A DNA stretch of 64,000 nucleotides from Paralvinella palmiformis (GCA_025642065.1 JAODUP010000223.1:453698-517697); one strand, 5' to 3'. Shown: positions 1 to 10,383, counted from the first letter of the stretch. The notes: generated by a model not told the origin, from the letters alone. Made by a program: numbers and translations.

Positions 1-294
1 TAAAGTTAAGTATTTCTAAATCGTTAAAATATCAGTATTTCGTCCTATTTATTAACATTTCATGTTTGTATTGTTTGTATTATTTATATGTGTATTTGTG
101 TATTTTGGGAGGTTGAATACCATCTTTTAAAATGCAACAAATGATGAAGTAAAACTGATTTATCGTCTCATCTAAATACCACAATATTTAAAAATATTAA
201 CTTCTACCTAAACTAATTACCAACTGGGAGAGTCAGTAAGTGTAGTCCCATCCATCTTGATACTATAAAGACTTTCCTATTGACGTCACTGATG
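1..294. other. AT-rich sequence, no gene seen
   Basis: Non-coding AT-rich sequence at the left edge. I see no exon matching the N-terminal part of a nicotinic receptor. A perfect CRE palindrome (TGACGTCA) lies at 281-288. Confidence 0.5.
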
Positions 295-586
295 TTATGA
301 TAGTTGATACTGTCTGATATTATACCTTTTATTTTCCTGATAGTGTAAATAACTCGCTAAAAGTGGAAACAATAGGTGATGCGCTAATATGACAAATAGT
401 AATAGTTCTACATACAGGTTTCTTTTGAACCACAGAAAATTACTGTTGAATGTAAACTGTGCTGTCAGAGTAGACATGATATGTAGCCACTTTCCTCTGG
501 GCGTGACATATTTGTCGCGTACGAAAAGCAAATTAGCTGGTTCCCACAGGCTGATGAGTAGACCAGACACATGATTAGGTATACGT

Positions 587-588
<2 letters not shown>

Positions 589-632
<44 letters not shown>
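589..632. repeat. (AT)n microsatellite
   Basis: Uninterrupted AT dinucleotide run inside repeat RX copy 1. Confidence 0.95.
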
Positions 633-636
<4 letters not shown>

Positions 637-782
637 ATATGGAAGTTTAGGACATTTTATATTTAGAATGATCTTTGTATAGTTTTATGTATCTTTAGAT
701 CTATGGAGGTAGAGGTCTCAAAGGGTCTTTAGAGATGTTGATGTTCTGAGCCAGTGCCATTATATATGTATCCTAAAAGGCA

Positions 783-815
783 CGCACACACACACACACG
801 CGCGCACGCACACAC
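783..815. repeat. (CA)n/(CG) microsatellite
   Basis: Alternating purine-pyrimidine run of CA then CG/CA. The matching position in the right-end copy near 62,369 also carries a CA/CG run. Confidence 0.85.
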
Positions 816-902
816 GGTTTACGTGGAACATGTTTCAAAATAAACTATCAAAATGAGGCCTCAAATTTTTGAAGTTTTTGGATTAAATTAACTTAAGCAT
901 TA

Positions 903-1010
903 TCATGTTTATAATATGATGTTAATAATGTGATGTTTATAATATTATATTTATAATATGATGTTTATAAAGTTATGTTTATAATCATGATGTAGTAATT
1001 AATGATATTT
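903..1010. repeat. Degenerate AT-rich tandem repeat
   Basis: Loose repetition of a unit of about 18 bp containing 'atgtttataatatgatg'. Units vary in length, so this is an old array. Confidence 0.6.
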
Positions 1011-1068
1011 GTAATAAGATTGTGTTTATATATTAAACAAACGTTAAATGGAATATGCACGTGTGATG

Positions 1069-1139
1069 TTGTAGTAATTCAGTCGGTAGATAGATCGGCA
1101 TTTTAAGATTTATTTTCAATGTCGGGTTCGATTCCATAT
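1069..1139 (+). repeat. tRNA-like sequence (tRNA pseudogene or SINE head)
   Basis: A-box-like sequence 'tagtaattcagtcggtaga' starts at 1072, followed by a good B box GGTTCGATTCC at 1125-1135. The spacing fits a tRNA, and 'CAGTCGGTAGA ... TTTTAA' resembles tRNA-Lys. The acceptor stem does not look paired, so a functional tRNA is unlikely. A degenerate SINE 5' end or tRNA pseudogene fits better. Confidence 0.45.
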
Positions 1140-1189
1140 TTAATTTGTAGAAGTGTATGAGCAAAATCAGAGTTAAGTAAACCAATAAT

Positions 1190-1512
1190 AATTCAAGGCA
1201 TAATACACAATAATGTGTTATCATCTAACTATAATACACAATAATATGTTATCATCTAACTATAATACACAATAATATATTACCATCTGACTATAATACA
1301 CAATGATATGTTAACATATAACTATAATACACAATGATATGTTAACATATAACTATAATACACAATGATATGTTAACATATAACTATAATACACAATGAT
1401 ATGTTAACATATAACTATAATACACAATAATATGTTACCATCTGACTATAATACACAACGATATATTACCATCTGACTATAAAACACAATGATATGTTAC
1501 CATCTAACTATA
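1190..1512. repeat. 31-bp tandem repeat, about 10 copies
   Basis: Units begin 'actataatacacaat' and continue with a variable 'gatatgttaacatata' or 'aatatgttatcatctg' half. Period is 31 bp. The central copies are nearly identical and the outer ones more diverged, the usual pattern of internal homogenisation. Confidence 0.9.
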
Positions 1513-1760
1513 ACCAACTAAAGACCACCAATCTTCCAAGCTGAGCTGTATCACAGTAAGCTGTCAAAATGGACGATTATCATTAGATGTATTCAGTATG
1601 TGTTATGACAATTGATTATTAGATTAAGTTACTAAGTCTCTAAGATGGTGATACATCGGGATAGATGACTGAGGAATGTCTCTTTAATGAAATAAATCTC
1701 ACAAACACAAACAGATCTATACATACAACTAACAAAACGAACGAACGAACGAACAAAAAT

Positions 1761-1919
<159 letters not shown>

Positions 1920-2125
1920 TCAGACTAGCTGACAAACAACAGTAATATTATGACTAATATTTTATTTATATAACATTCTCAGCTAAATGTACTCTAAGCC
2001 TATTGTTATCTGATGTAGATGGCTAAGACTAATTGTTTATTTTAAGTCCTTGTCGCTCGGATATTGACTTTGTAATAATGTCTTAAGGCAGCCAGGTGTA
2101 GGACCTGGCTGTATATAACGAGAAA

Positions 2126-2180
2126 ACGGGGGTGTGTGGGGGGAGTGGGTGTGGGGGAAGTGGGGGGTGGGGTGGAGGAG
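2126..2180 (+). other. G-run tract, potential G-quadruplex
   Basis: At least six runs of three to six G separated by 1-4 bases lie on the plus strand, in otherwise AT-rich sequence. The tract is in the transcribed strand's complement, so it would also appear in the pre-mRNA if this part is an intron. It sits about 640 bp upstream of the first visible exon. Folding is inferred from the pattern only. Confidence 0.7.
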
Positions 2181-2257
2181 TTGAATATCTGAACTGTAAA
2201 ACAATACGTCACCATTGAGATGCGGAGTGGAAACAGTGAGAATATTATAATCTACAT

Positions 2258-2350
2258 CACCAGCATCATCATCACCATCACTACAATCTTTAACACCATC
2301 ACCATTACTATTATCATAATCACAACCACCATTATCACTACCATAACAAC

Positions 2351-2384
<34 letters not shown>

Positions 2385-2500
2385 GTCATCATCGTCATCA
2401 TCATAATCATCATCATCATCATCACCATCACTACAATCTCTAACACCATCACCATTACTATTATCATAATCACAACCACCATTATCACTACCATAACAAC

Positions 2501-2534
<34 letters not shown>

Positions 2535-2762
2535 GTCATCATCGTCATCATCATAATCATCATCATCATCATCACCATCACTACAATCTTTAACACCATC
2601 ACCATTACTATTATCATAATTACAACCACCATTATCACTACCATAACAACCATCATCATCATCATCATCATCGTCATCATCGTCGTCGTCATCATCATCA
2701 TCATCGTCGTCATCATCATCATCATCATAATCATCATCATCATCATCATCATCTACATATTA
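2258..2762. repeat. (CAT)n-rich 150-bp higher-order tandem array, 3 copies
   Basis: Three units of about 150 bp start near 2275, 2424 and 2574. Each has a complex half ('ctacaatctttaacaccatc...') and a pure (CAT)n half. The array ends about 60 bp before the exon acceptor at 2819. Frames are open on both strands (Ile/Thr-rich or Met-rich) only because of the codon-length repeat. Confidence 0.9.
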
Positions 2763-2819
2763 TCATCAGCAGTATAACCCCCCGTAATGTTGTTTATATT
2801 CATGTTTTGTTATTTCCAG

Positions 2820-2929
2820 GAATGGCATGATATGTTCTTAACATGGAATCCAGAACTTTATGGCGGTCTACGAGTACTGAGATTACCATGTTATAAGATT
2901 TGGCTTCCGGATATTGTCTTATACAATAA
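2820..2929 (+). CDS. Nicotinic acetylcholine receptor alpha-type subunit, exon A (partial gene)
   Basis: First visible exon of a Cys-loop ligand-gated ion channel subunit. Acceptor 'ttatttccag' precedes it and donor GTAAGC follows. The frame starts GAA and reads [16 protein letters not shown], then [10 protein letters not shown], the beta-strand region leading into agonist loop A, with the loop A tyrosine in LYN. Its 110-bp length equals the conserved 110-bp fourth exon of animal nicotinic receptor genes. It ends in phase 2; the split codon becomes Asn when joined to the next exon. A cysteine replaces the usual small or polar residue in 'LRLPCYKIW'. Earlier exons (signal peptide, N-terminal helix, loop D tryptophan) were not found in 1-2819 and probably lie upstream of the window. 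Confidence 0.95.
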
Positions 2930-4543
2930 GTAAGCTCATCTTTAAAACAAAAACACACACACCATACTACACCACAAAATACAACACATCATAAAACACA
3001 TCGTAGCACACACCACACCAGAAGACACACCACAAGATAACACAAAACACACCACACCATAAAATCCACCGTACCACAAAACACATCACACCATACCACA
3101 ATATATACCATATCATAAAACATACCATACTTGAACAAACTACACACCACAAAACATACAACACCACATCAAAAACACACCATACAACACCATGAATTCC
3201 ACCACATCACGAACACACCATACAACGCCACACCATATCACGCCACAAAATACACAACACCACACTCAACCTTTCCAACAAGATTACACCACAAATTACC
3301 ACAAAACAGCCCAAAATAAACCACACCGCATCATGCCCTACCCAATGACAACCACACACCACACCAACCCAAACTACAGCCTACATCAGATTATACACCA
3401 CGTACCACACACCACACCAACCCAAACTACAGCCTACACCAGATTATACACCACTTACCACACTCCACACCAACCCAAACTACAGCCCACATCAGATTAT
3501 ACACCACGTACCACACACCACACCAACCCAAACTACAGCCTACATCAGATTATACACCACGTACCACACACCACACCAACCCAAACTACAGCCTACATCA
3601 GATTATACACCACTTACCACACACCACACCAACCCAAACTACAGCCTACATCAGATTATACACCACGTACCACACACCACACCAACCCAAACTACAGCCT
3701 ACATCAGATTATACACCACGTACCACACACCACACCAACCCAAACTACAGCCTACATCAGATTATACACCACGTACCACACACCACACCAACCCAAACTA
3801 CAGCCTACATCAGATTATACACCACGTACCACACACCACACAACCCAAACTACAGCCTACATCAGATTATACACCACGTCAACCACACCAAACCCAAACT
3901 ACAGCCTACATCAGATTATACACCACGTACCACACACCACACCAACCCAAACTACAGCCTACATCAGATTATACACCACGTACCACACACCACACCAACC
4001 CAAACTACAGCCTACACCAGATTATACACCACTTACCACACTCCACACCAACCCAAACTACAGCCCACATCAGATTATACACCACGTACCACACACCACA
4101 CCAACCCAAACTACAGCCTACATCAGATTATACACCACGTACCACACACCACACCAACCCAAACTACAGCCTACATCAGATTATACACCACGTACCACAC
4201 ACCACACCAACCCAAACTACAGCCTACATCAGATTATACACCACGTACCACACACCACACCAACCCAAACTACAGCCTACATCAGATTATACACCACGTA
4301 CCACACACCACACCAACCCAAACTACAGCCTACATCAGATTATACACCACGTACCACACACCACACCAACCCAAACTACAGCCTACATCAGATTATACAC
4401 CACGTACCACACACCACACCAACCCAAACTACAGCCTACATCAGATTATACACCACGTACCACATTCCACACCAGTGACATTATATATTCCTTACCAGTT
4501 GATATAAGGGAGACTATGGGGTTTTCCTTATCGTTATTTACAG
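2930..4543 (+). other. Intron between nAChR exons A and B
   Basis: 1,614-bp intron, GTAAGC...TTACAG. It is almost filled by an ACCACA-rich low-complexity region (about 2946-3350) and a 53-bp minisatellite (3352-4476). Confidence 0.9.
3352..4476. repeat. 53-bp intronic minisatellite, 21 copies
   Basis: Each unit contains 'caacccaaactacagcc' followed by 'cagattatacaccac'. I count 21 occurrences of the core between 3367 and 4440, spaced 53 bp except around 3845-3894, where units are slightly altered. Copies are nearly identical. A few share the same variants ('cacttaccacactccac'), which suggests block duplication within the array. As 53 is not a multiple of 3 and no frame of the unit has a stop, a 428-codon open frame crosses the array. 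It is an intronic artefact. Confidence 0.95.
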
Positions 4544-4724
4544 TGCAGCTGAGTACACAAACAGCTTGATGCCAGCTAATGCTATGATAACATATGAAGG
4601 AGACGTATTCTGGCCAATACCGACAAAACTACAGAGTACATGTAAAATAGACATTACATACTTCCCGTTTGATGAACAACTCTGTCGTCTAAAGTTTGGA
4701 TCATGGACATATGACGGATTTCAG
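4544..4724 (+). CDS. Nicotinic acetylcholine receptor alpha-type subunit, exon B
   Basis: Acceptor 'tatttacag' and donor CAG|GTTGGT. The first base completes the Asn codon of exon A, then 60 codons follow. It encodes [14 protein letters not shown], loop E ([11 protein letters not shown]), the signature Cys loop [15 protein letters not shown] with 13 residues between the cysteines, and loop B GSWTYDGF, whose tryptophan makes the cation-pi contact with agonist. It ends in phase 0 at GFQ. All invariant Cys-loop positions (Phe-Pro-Phe-Asp) are present. The reading continues without change into exon C (VDMTNRT), so the splice is secure. Confidence 0.96.
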
Positions 4725-4767
4725 GTTGGTCACCTGCTGCTGGATACTTGATTATAACAAGACGACT

Positions 4768-4886
4768 GCTCTCTCTCTCTCTATTTCTCTCGCATTGTCC
4801 CCCTCTCTCGAACAACCGTCTTGTCTCTCCTCTCTTTCTCTGTATGTATATCTTTCTCTCTCTCCCCCCTCCCCCACTCTCTCTCC

Positions 4887-4934
<48 letters not shown>
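4768..4934. repeat. TC-rich tract followed by (TA)n
   Basis: Pyrimidine-rich 'ctctctctct' sequence to about 4889, then an uninterrupted (TA)n run to 4934. Confidence 0.9.
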
Positions 4935-4936
<2 letters not shown>

Positions 4937-5196
4937 TTCTTCTCTCATTATAAAGCTGCATTACTTTTCTTATAATTTGTGTATTAAAGAATATGTATAC
5001 ATACCTCCCTCATTGTTGTGAATGAAATAATAGTTATTAAGGTGTCTGGTTAATTTAAGAGATAGTTGGTAATTTAATGAATATTCACACCGAATAATTA
5101 ATTATAAACAAATTTATAATTTAAATTAGATGACATATTCTTGAACCAGACTGTTACTTTACTAGAATAGAAAATTCTTCTATAATATCGCGATCA

Positions 5197-5277
5197 TAAT
5201 CGTATCATTGACCTATCATTGACCTATCACTGACCTATCACTGACCTATCACAGACCTATCACAGACCTATCACATA
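5197..5277. repeat. 12-bp tandem repeat
   Basis: Six to seven units of 'gacctatcactg' or close variants (cattgacctat, cacagacctat) in head-to-tail order. Variants are ordered along the array, consistent with stepwise duplication. Confidence 0.85.
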
Positions 5278-5391
5278 CCAGGACATCTGGAGACAGATGA
5301 TCTGTTATATTATTTATCAGAACAATTACCCTATTGTTGTCAATATTGAGTGTATGGCCTTAAAAACATGACAGGAAATCAAACTCATATA

Positions 5392-5550
5392 AATACATAC
5401 ACATATACATACATACTCGCATACATACATACATACTCACATACATACATACACACATACATACATACACCCGAACGGACATGCACACACGCACGCACAT
5501 GCATGCACACACACAGAACATGCACACGCACGTACATAAATACACGTACA
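5392..5550. repeat. (CATA)n / CA-rich microsatellite
   Basis: Imperfect CATA tetranucleotides followed by CA and CG-containing alternating sequence, in the intron. Confidence 0.85.
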
Positions 5551-6015
5551 TTTTAGACTAACAGAGACATCTTCTGAGCAAGTATAACAAGAAATAAGAA
5601 ATTGGAAAAAAGTAGAAGATACAAACAATAAAATATATTTAGTTTTAATGACTTTCTACTGACCTCAAAATTATGATAAAAAATGTAATAAAATATTAAA
5701 TATGATAAATACCATGAATAAGTGATATTATTATTACTTGTCTTTATGACCTATAAACTTAAAACAAACTAAAGTTTTGTTGATACTGATCTTTTATAGT
5801 TACGACCTGACCCGATAATGAGGTCAACTTAGTCTATTTAATGGATTTCCATCGAGTCTATCTGTCTTATGTCTCATTTGAGGTAGCTAAGTGACTTCAA
5901 ATGTCTCATCTGTCAATTTATCTTATCTCTCTGGTAGCTGGTCTCTTTGTTTTAAGTGCTAGACACAATATTAGAGCTTAAATTAAACAAACCATTCATT
6001 GCCAGTCACTTAATC

Positions 6016-6090
<75 letters not shown>

Positions 6091-6121
6091 GCTCACTCAC
6101 TCACTCACTCACTCACTCACC
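6016..6121. repeat. (CAGA)n then (CTCA)n microsatellite
   Basis: Pure (CAGA)n to about 6091 passes into (CTCA)n. It ends about 48 bp upstream of the exon C acceptor, so length changes could affect the branch-point region. Confidence 0.95.
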
Positions 6122-6168
6122 TACCCCCTTTACCATACAATGACCATTATATATCATTGTGTTATCAG

Positions 6169-6523
6169 GTAGACATGACCAATCGGACGGTAGACGTTGA
6201 TCTAAGTAACTATGTCCAGAATGGAGAGTGGGAGCTGCTCGCCATCCGGATCGAGCGTAACGTTGTCTATTATCTGTGCTGCAAGGAGCCATTTCCGGAT
6301 GTGACCTTCATCATCCACATCCGGCGCCGTATTATCTATTACATCTACAACATCATCTTCCCGTGTGTGATGATGTCAATGCTGACATTGTTGGTCTTCT
6401 GTCTGCCACCGGAGTCCAGCGAGAAGGTCACCATGGGAATAACTGTCCTTCTGGCCTTCTCAGTCTTCCTCCTGAGGATGGGTGAAGATCTTCCTGAAAC
6501 CTCCGAGTTCATTCCTCTACTGA
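6169..6523 (+). CDS. Nicotinic acetylcholine receptor alpha-type subunit, exon C
   Basis: Acceptor 'gttatcag', donor A|GTGGGT, 118 codons plus one base. It begins VDMTNRTVDVDL (an N-glycosylation sequon, NRT) and passes NGEWELL. It then reaches loop C, VVYYLCCKEPFPDVTF, where the adjacent cysteines define an alpha subunit. The second loop C aromatic is Phe rather than the Tyr of alpha7-type YxCCxxxxY. M1 runs IIYYIYNIIFPCVMMSML onward. The M1-M2 linker PPESSEK has Glu at -1' and no proline-alanine pattern of anion-selective relatives. M2 is EKVTMGITVLLAFSVFLLRM with 2'T, 9'L, 13'V, 20'E, so a cation channel is expected. Arg at 17' near the outer mouth is notable. Confidence 0.97.
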
Positions 6524-6581
6524 GTGGGTGTGGCTTTTGTTAGATAAGTGAAATATTGATAATGATGATAACAACAACAAC

Positions 6582-6618
<37 letters not shown>

Positions 6619-6952
6619 TAATTATGTGTTACTACTACTACTACACAAACCAACAACTACATGAATTAGTTTAATTTAGCCAATATTTTCTCTTTATTTA
6701 GCTCTAATATTATAATTTTAATATAAAGTTGGTCTCCAGATAACATTATAATGATCTTTTACACATAATAAACGTACACTTATAACATTATATTTTACAA
6801 AATTATCAAACTTGTTTTTTGAGATTTTAAACATATAGACTTATCTCTCATGTATATCGTATGTCCTTTAGGGGACCGTATATGACATCTAATGTTATTA
6901 TTTCGTGATAATAATGTTTATTGGTTTACATAATTTTGTGTTGATGTTTCAG
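6524..6952 (+). other. Intron between nAChR exons C and D
   Basis: 429-bp intron, GTGGGT...GTTTCAG, phase 1. It carries an (AAT)n run at 6563-6615 and otherwise AT-rich sequence. The split codon becomes Ser (LLS|IYLTIV). Confidence 0.92.
6563..6616. repeat. (AAT)n microsatellite
   Basis: ACA repeats passing into AAT repeats within the intron. Confidence 0.9.
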
Positions 6953-7626
6953 GTATTTATCTCACGATTGTCATGTCTATGACGTCAGTTTCAGTGATTC
7001 TGACGGTGTTTGTACTTAACCTACACTACAGCAACCCAAATCAAAAACGTGTACCACGTTGGCTACGTAAGATCTTCGTACGTCACAAAGGGAACCGTCG
7101 ACCGCTATTTGACGCTGACAAAGAATATTACACCGACGTCGACGTTGACACGGATGACGTCGACGATTATTACACGGAAAGTGCCGATAGACATTTCGTT
7201 AAGAATGCCTCACTTCGTCTAACAATAGAGAGTCTTGCCAAAGATCTGAAGGAAGACTTGGATGAGGATAATACTCAGAGCATCTTCAACGAACTGTCAC
7301 CATCATCCAAGGAGAACGAGTGGACGACGAATTGTCGACGTCCGGACAACTCCGATGACCGACGTCAGCGACGTGTCGACGTCCAGCCGAGTACTAACAA
7401 CGTCGGCACTCCGACGGCAAACCTACGTACCAGTGAACAGATCCTGGAAGCTTTGAAGACAGTTATCCGGAGATACGAGAGGGATGACATCCAAGAATTT
7501 ATCGTTCACGAATGGCGCCAGGTGGCGGTCGGTGTCGATAGGATATTATTCTGGATATTTCTCGTCGGTACAGTGACGTCAACGATAATGATATTAGTCG
7601 TCTCACCTTTGACAAAGTGGTTCTAA
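6953..7626 (+). CDS. Nicotinic acetylcholine receptor alpha-type subunit, exon D (3' terminal coding exon)
   Basis: Acceptor 'gatgtttcag'. The exon opens with M3 (IYLTIVMSMTSVSVILTVFV) and continues NLHYSNPNQKRVPRWLRKIF, the standard start of the M3-M4 cytoplasmic loop. The loop has about 130 residues, with an acidic Asp/Tyr cluster (about 7120-7180) and a poorly conserved Ser/Thr/Asn-rich middle. The pre-M4 amphipathic helix (ILEALKTVIRRYERDD) and M4 (VAVGVDRILFWIFLVGTVTS onward) follow, ending SPLTKWF and TAA at 7624-7626. The four exons sum to 1,320 bp (440 codons with stop), with all splice phases consistent. Codons are richer in GTCGAC/GACGTC than the surrounding sequence, and two CRE octamers occur inside the exon (6980, 7574). 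Confidence 0.96.
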
Positions 7627-8428
7627 CTATTGAATAGAAGGTCAAGAGAGTGAAGGTCGTTGTTATGGTGACGACCGTAAACAGAACATATCTTTAATAT
7701 CTATGTTACGTTACTGAAGATAGTATGTCGCTATAATAATACTAATACTATTAATACTACTGCTGTTGATTATAAAACAACGACATTAACAGCAACAACT
7801 ACTAGTATTGCAACATCTGCTGCCATTACAACAACAACAGTAACAACAACAGCAGCAACAACAACATACAATAACATACTAATAATAACAACAATAACAA
7901 CAATAACAGCAATTACTGGTATTGAAACATCTGCTGCTATTACAACATCAACTATAACTACTACTATTACTACTATTACTCTTACTATTACTACAACCAC
8001 CATCTCCATCACCACTATTACTACTACTATTACTACTATTACTACTACTAGTAGTAATACTACTAGTAGTAGTAATAGTGTATCATGAAAGTTCAGTGGG
8101 TACTGGCTGTTAGTTGGTCATGTAATAATGGAGATTTTTGGCCCCAAACAAATATGTGATAAAAAGATGCTAAATAGATGTATTGTGTCTTGTATACCTG
8201 TAATTGGTAGCTAAAGTGACAAATGTATGTGCAAAGTACCTCAATATGAAATATATGTATGCAGTCAATAGTAAACAAAACATACACAAATTATTATTAT
8301 GATGATGATAAAAGGAATTTTATTACAAAAAAAGGAAGAAAAACACCGGAAGTGATTACTTGGGATTATGCCATTATAGAAACAAGGAAGGACACAATCT
8401 TTGTAAAAGGATGTAGAGGTAATAAAAC

Positions 8429-8430
<2 letters not shown>
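7627..8430 (+). other. Probable nAChR 3' UTR and downstream sequence
   Basis: No frame with coding character after the stop. ACA/ACT trinucleotide-rich sequence fills 7740-8080. An AATAAA hexamer at 8421-8426 is a candidate polyadenylation signal but overlaps the start of an (AAT)n tract, so it may be coincidental. Transcript end is not determinable here. Confidence 0.4.

Positions 8431-8475
<45 letters not shown>
8428..8475. repeat. (AAT)n microsatellite
   Basis: Pure AAT trinucleotide run. Confidence 0.9.
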
Positions 8476-8476
<1 letters not shown>

Positions 8477-8662
8477 CGTGGTAAGTTCTTAGACCAGCAG
8501 ATTTGAAGTCGAAATAACTTAAGGTATTAAATGATTGTTGTCGCTGACTCATATTAAAAGTTAAACGTTTAGAATTTTCGAGTAAGCGAGGTGTATAACT
8601 GATCTGTTAAATAACAGCTTAGATTATCAGTCATACAACATACAATATGCGTGTATATTAAA

Positions 8663-8667
<5 letters not shown>

Positions 8668-8709
<42 letters not shown>
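8668..8709. repeat. (AT)n microsatellite
   Basis: Pure AT dinucleotide run. Confidence 0.95.
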
Positions 8710-8710
<1 letters not shown>

Positions 8711-8847
8711 AGAAATATTTATAATTTAAACAAGTGTTAGTTAATTGGAAATGTAATATTTCTATCCATACAAAATATCAATAAATTCGACGGATGAAAT
8801 CTGTTTTCTACTTGTATAAATGTATGTGTATATCTATTTATACAAAA

Positions 8848-8952
8848 GTCTCACTCACTGACTCACCGACTCACCGACTCACCGACTAACTGACTAACTG
8901 ACTAACTGACTGACTGACTGACTCACTCACTCACTCACTGATTCACTCACAC
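8848..8952. repeat. (ACTG)n/(ACTC)n tetranucleotide array
   Basis: Degenerate tetranucleotide repeats (ctcactgact, accgactc, actgactaa). A similar array lies at 12,560-12,682. Confidence 0.85.
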
Positions 8953-9585
8953 GCTTGCTCATTTACTCTCTGGTTACTCTATTGATTGCTGGTTTATATC
9001 AAGAATGGTTAATTAGCACATTTCTATTAAATTCAATCGATATGCTAATGACCAATTGAAATTAAGCGATAATTAGGACACAGAGCACGTGACATGCAGT
9101 AAACATGTCATGTATAGGTCAATGTGATGAGATTACTCAGTATTCTTCCTGTTTATGCTTTCAGTCATTGGTAATACTAAGACAACCAGCCTCCCTGAGG
9201 CTCCATTATATAAATTGACTTGTTCCTGGAAACATTTCCCAGATGGGAAGTAGAACAAAGTCAAGGACGAAGACTACAACAATATGACCTGAATATATAT
9301 ATGACTATTGCCGGTTTATACGTTAGACCTTGACCTTTGACTCCATTGAGGGTTATTTAGGGACAAATAATGTATTCTCTGAAAGGTAATGATGATCTAG
9401 TATTCTCTGCATCTATATAACTATCTATCTATTCCATCGTGAATATATCTACTGGACGATTTATCAGGGGTCTAAGTTGGCAGTAGCAGTTTTTCATGCT
9501 GAGGTATGTAATGTCTCATCAGTCCGGATTAGAAAAGGTCAAGAAAGGCAATTGAGAAGTGTACATCTCTCCACCACCTCCTCCT
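8953..9585. other. Non-coding spacer, nothing recognised
   Basis: AT-rich unique-looking sequence. No exon-like or transposon-like coding was seen. Confidence 0.5.
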
Positions 9586-9586
9586 C

Positions 9587-9621
<35 letters not shown>

Positions 9622-10008
9622 ATTTCTCTCTCTCTCTCTGTCTGTCTGTCTGTTGCCTCTCTGTCTGTATGTTGCCTATATGTCTGTCTGTCTGTTGCCT
9701 ATCTGTCTGTCTGTTGCCTGTCTCTTTGTCTGTCTGTTGCCTGTCTCTCTTTGTCTGTCTGTGGCCTGTCTGTCTATTGCCTGTCTCTCTGTCTATTGCC
9801 TGTCTCTCTGTCTGTTGCCTGTCTCTCTGTATGTGTGTTGCCTGTCTGTCTGTTGCCTCTATGTCTGTCTGTCTGTTGCCTGTCTTTCTCTCTGTCTGTT
9901 GCCCCTCTCTCTGTCTGTCTGTTGCCTGTCTGTCTGTCTGTTGCCCGTCTCTCTATCTGTCTGTTGCCTTTCTCTCTCTCTGTCTATTGCCTGTCTCTCT
10001 ATCTGTGT
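9586..10008. repeat. (TC)n and (TGTC)n compound array with TTGCC spacers
   Basis: TC dinucleotides, then blocks of 'ctgtctgt' punctuated every 20-30 bp by 'ttgcc'. Long Leu/Ser/Val/Cys-rich frames across it arise from the repeat, not from a gene. Confidence 0.92.
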
Positions 10009-10383
10009 AGATGTAGGTATGCGTGTTTCCACACCCTTTGTCATCTGTCTACAAAGATAGTCAGTCTATATATTTGTGTTGTTCAATTACCAATAACATA
10101 TTCCATTCTGATATGTTGTTATTTTATATATATCAGGTTGAGAGAGGAAATAAACATCATAATTACAAATATATTACAACTAGTGTTATCATCTGACTGA
10201 CCTTCACTGACCTTGATCACTGACCTTCGTTGACCTTGATCACTGACTCCGTTTAAACTAGTTAAACCAGTCTTCGGAAGGCTTAATAATACATATAATT
10301 TGTTGACCCCCACTAATAGTGTCCTAAAGACTACCATAATAGTATTCTAATGACTACCACTAACAGTGTTATGATGACTCCCA

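Larger units (their letters stand above)
295..840. repeat. Dispersed repeat RX, copy 1 (left-end copy)
   Basis: This block recurs at 62,020-62,580 in the same orientation, and its 295-575 part recurs inverted at 55,600-55,920 and about 47,281-47,540. Shared features are the 'cacagaaaattactg' stretch, a 'gtgacatatttgtc' core, and, further right, 'gttctgagccagtgccac/t' followed by a CA/CG microsatellite and 'acgtgg'. An (AT)n tract at 589-632 splits it. Short frames open across it differ between copies, so I treat it as a non-coding mobile or duplicated sequence of unknown class. Confidence 0.7.
4725..6168 (+). other. Intron between nAChR exons B and C
   Basis: 1,444-bp intron, GTTGGT...TTATCAG. 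It contains a TC-rich and (TA)n tract, a 12-bp tandem repeat, a CATA-rich tract and a (CAGA)n array close to the acceptor. Confidence 0.9.

Noticed and set aside
2220..2777. 185-codon Ile/Thr-rich and 166-codon Met-rich frames
   Set aside because: Both come from (CAT)n triplet repeats upstream of a real exon acceptor; no protein-like composition.
3192..4478. 428-codon His/Thr/Pro-rich plus-strand frame
   Set aside because: It lies inside an nAChR intron and is generated wholly by a stop-free 53-bp minisatellite whose length is not a multiple of 3.
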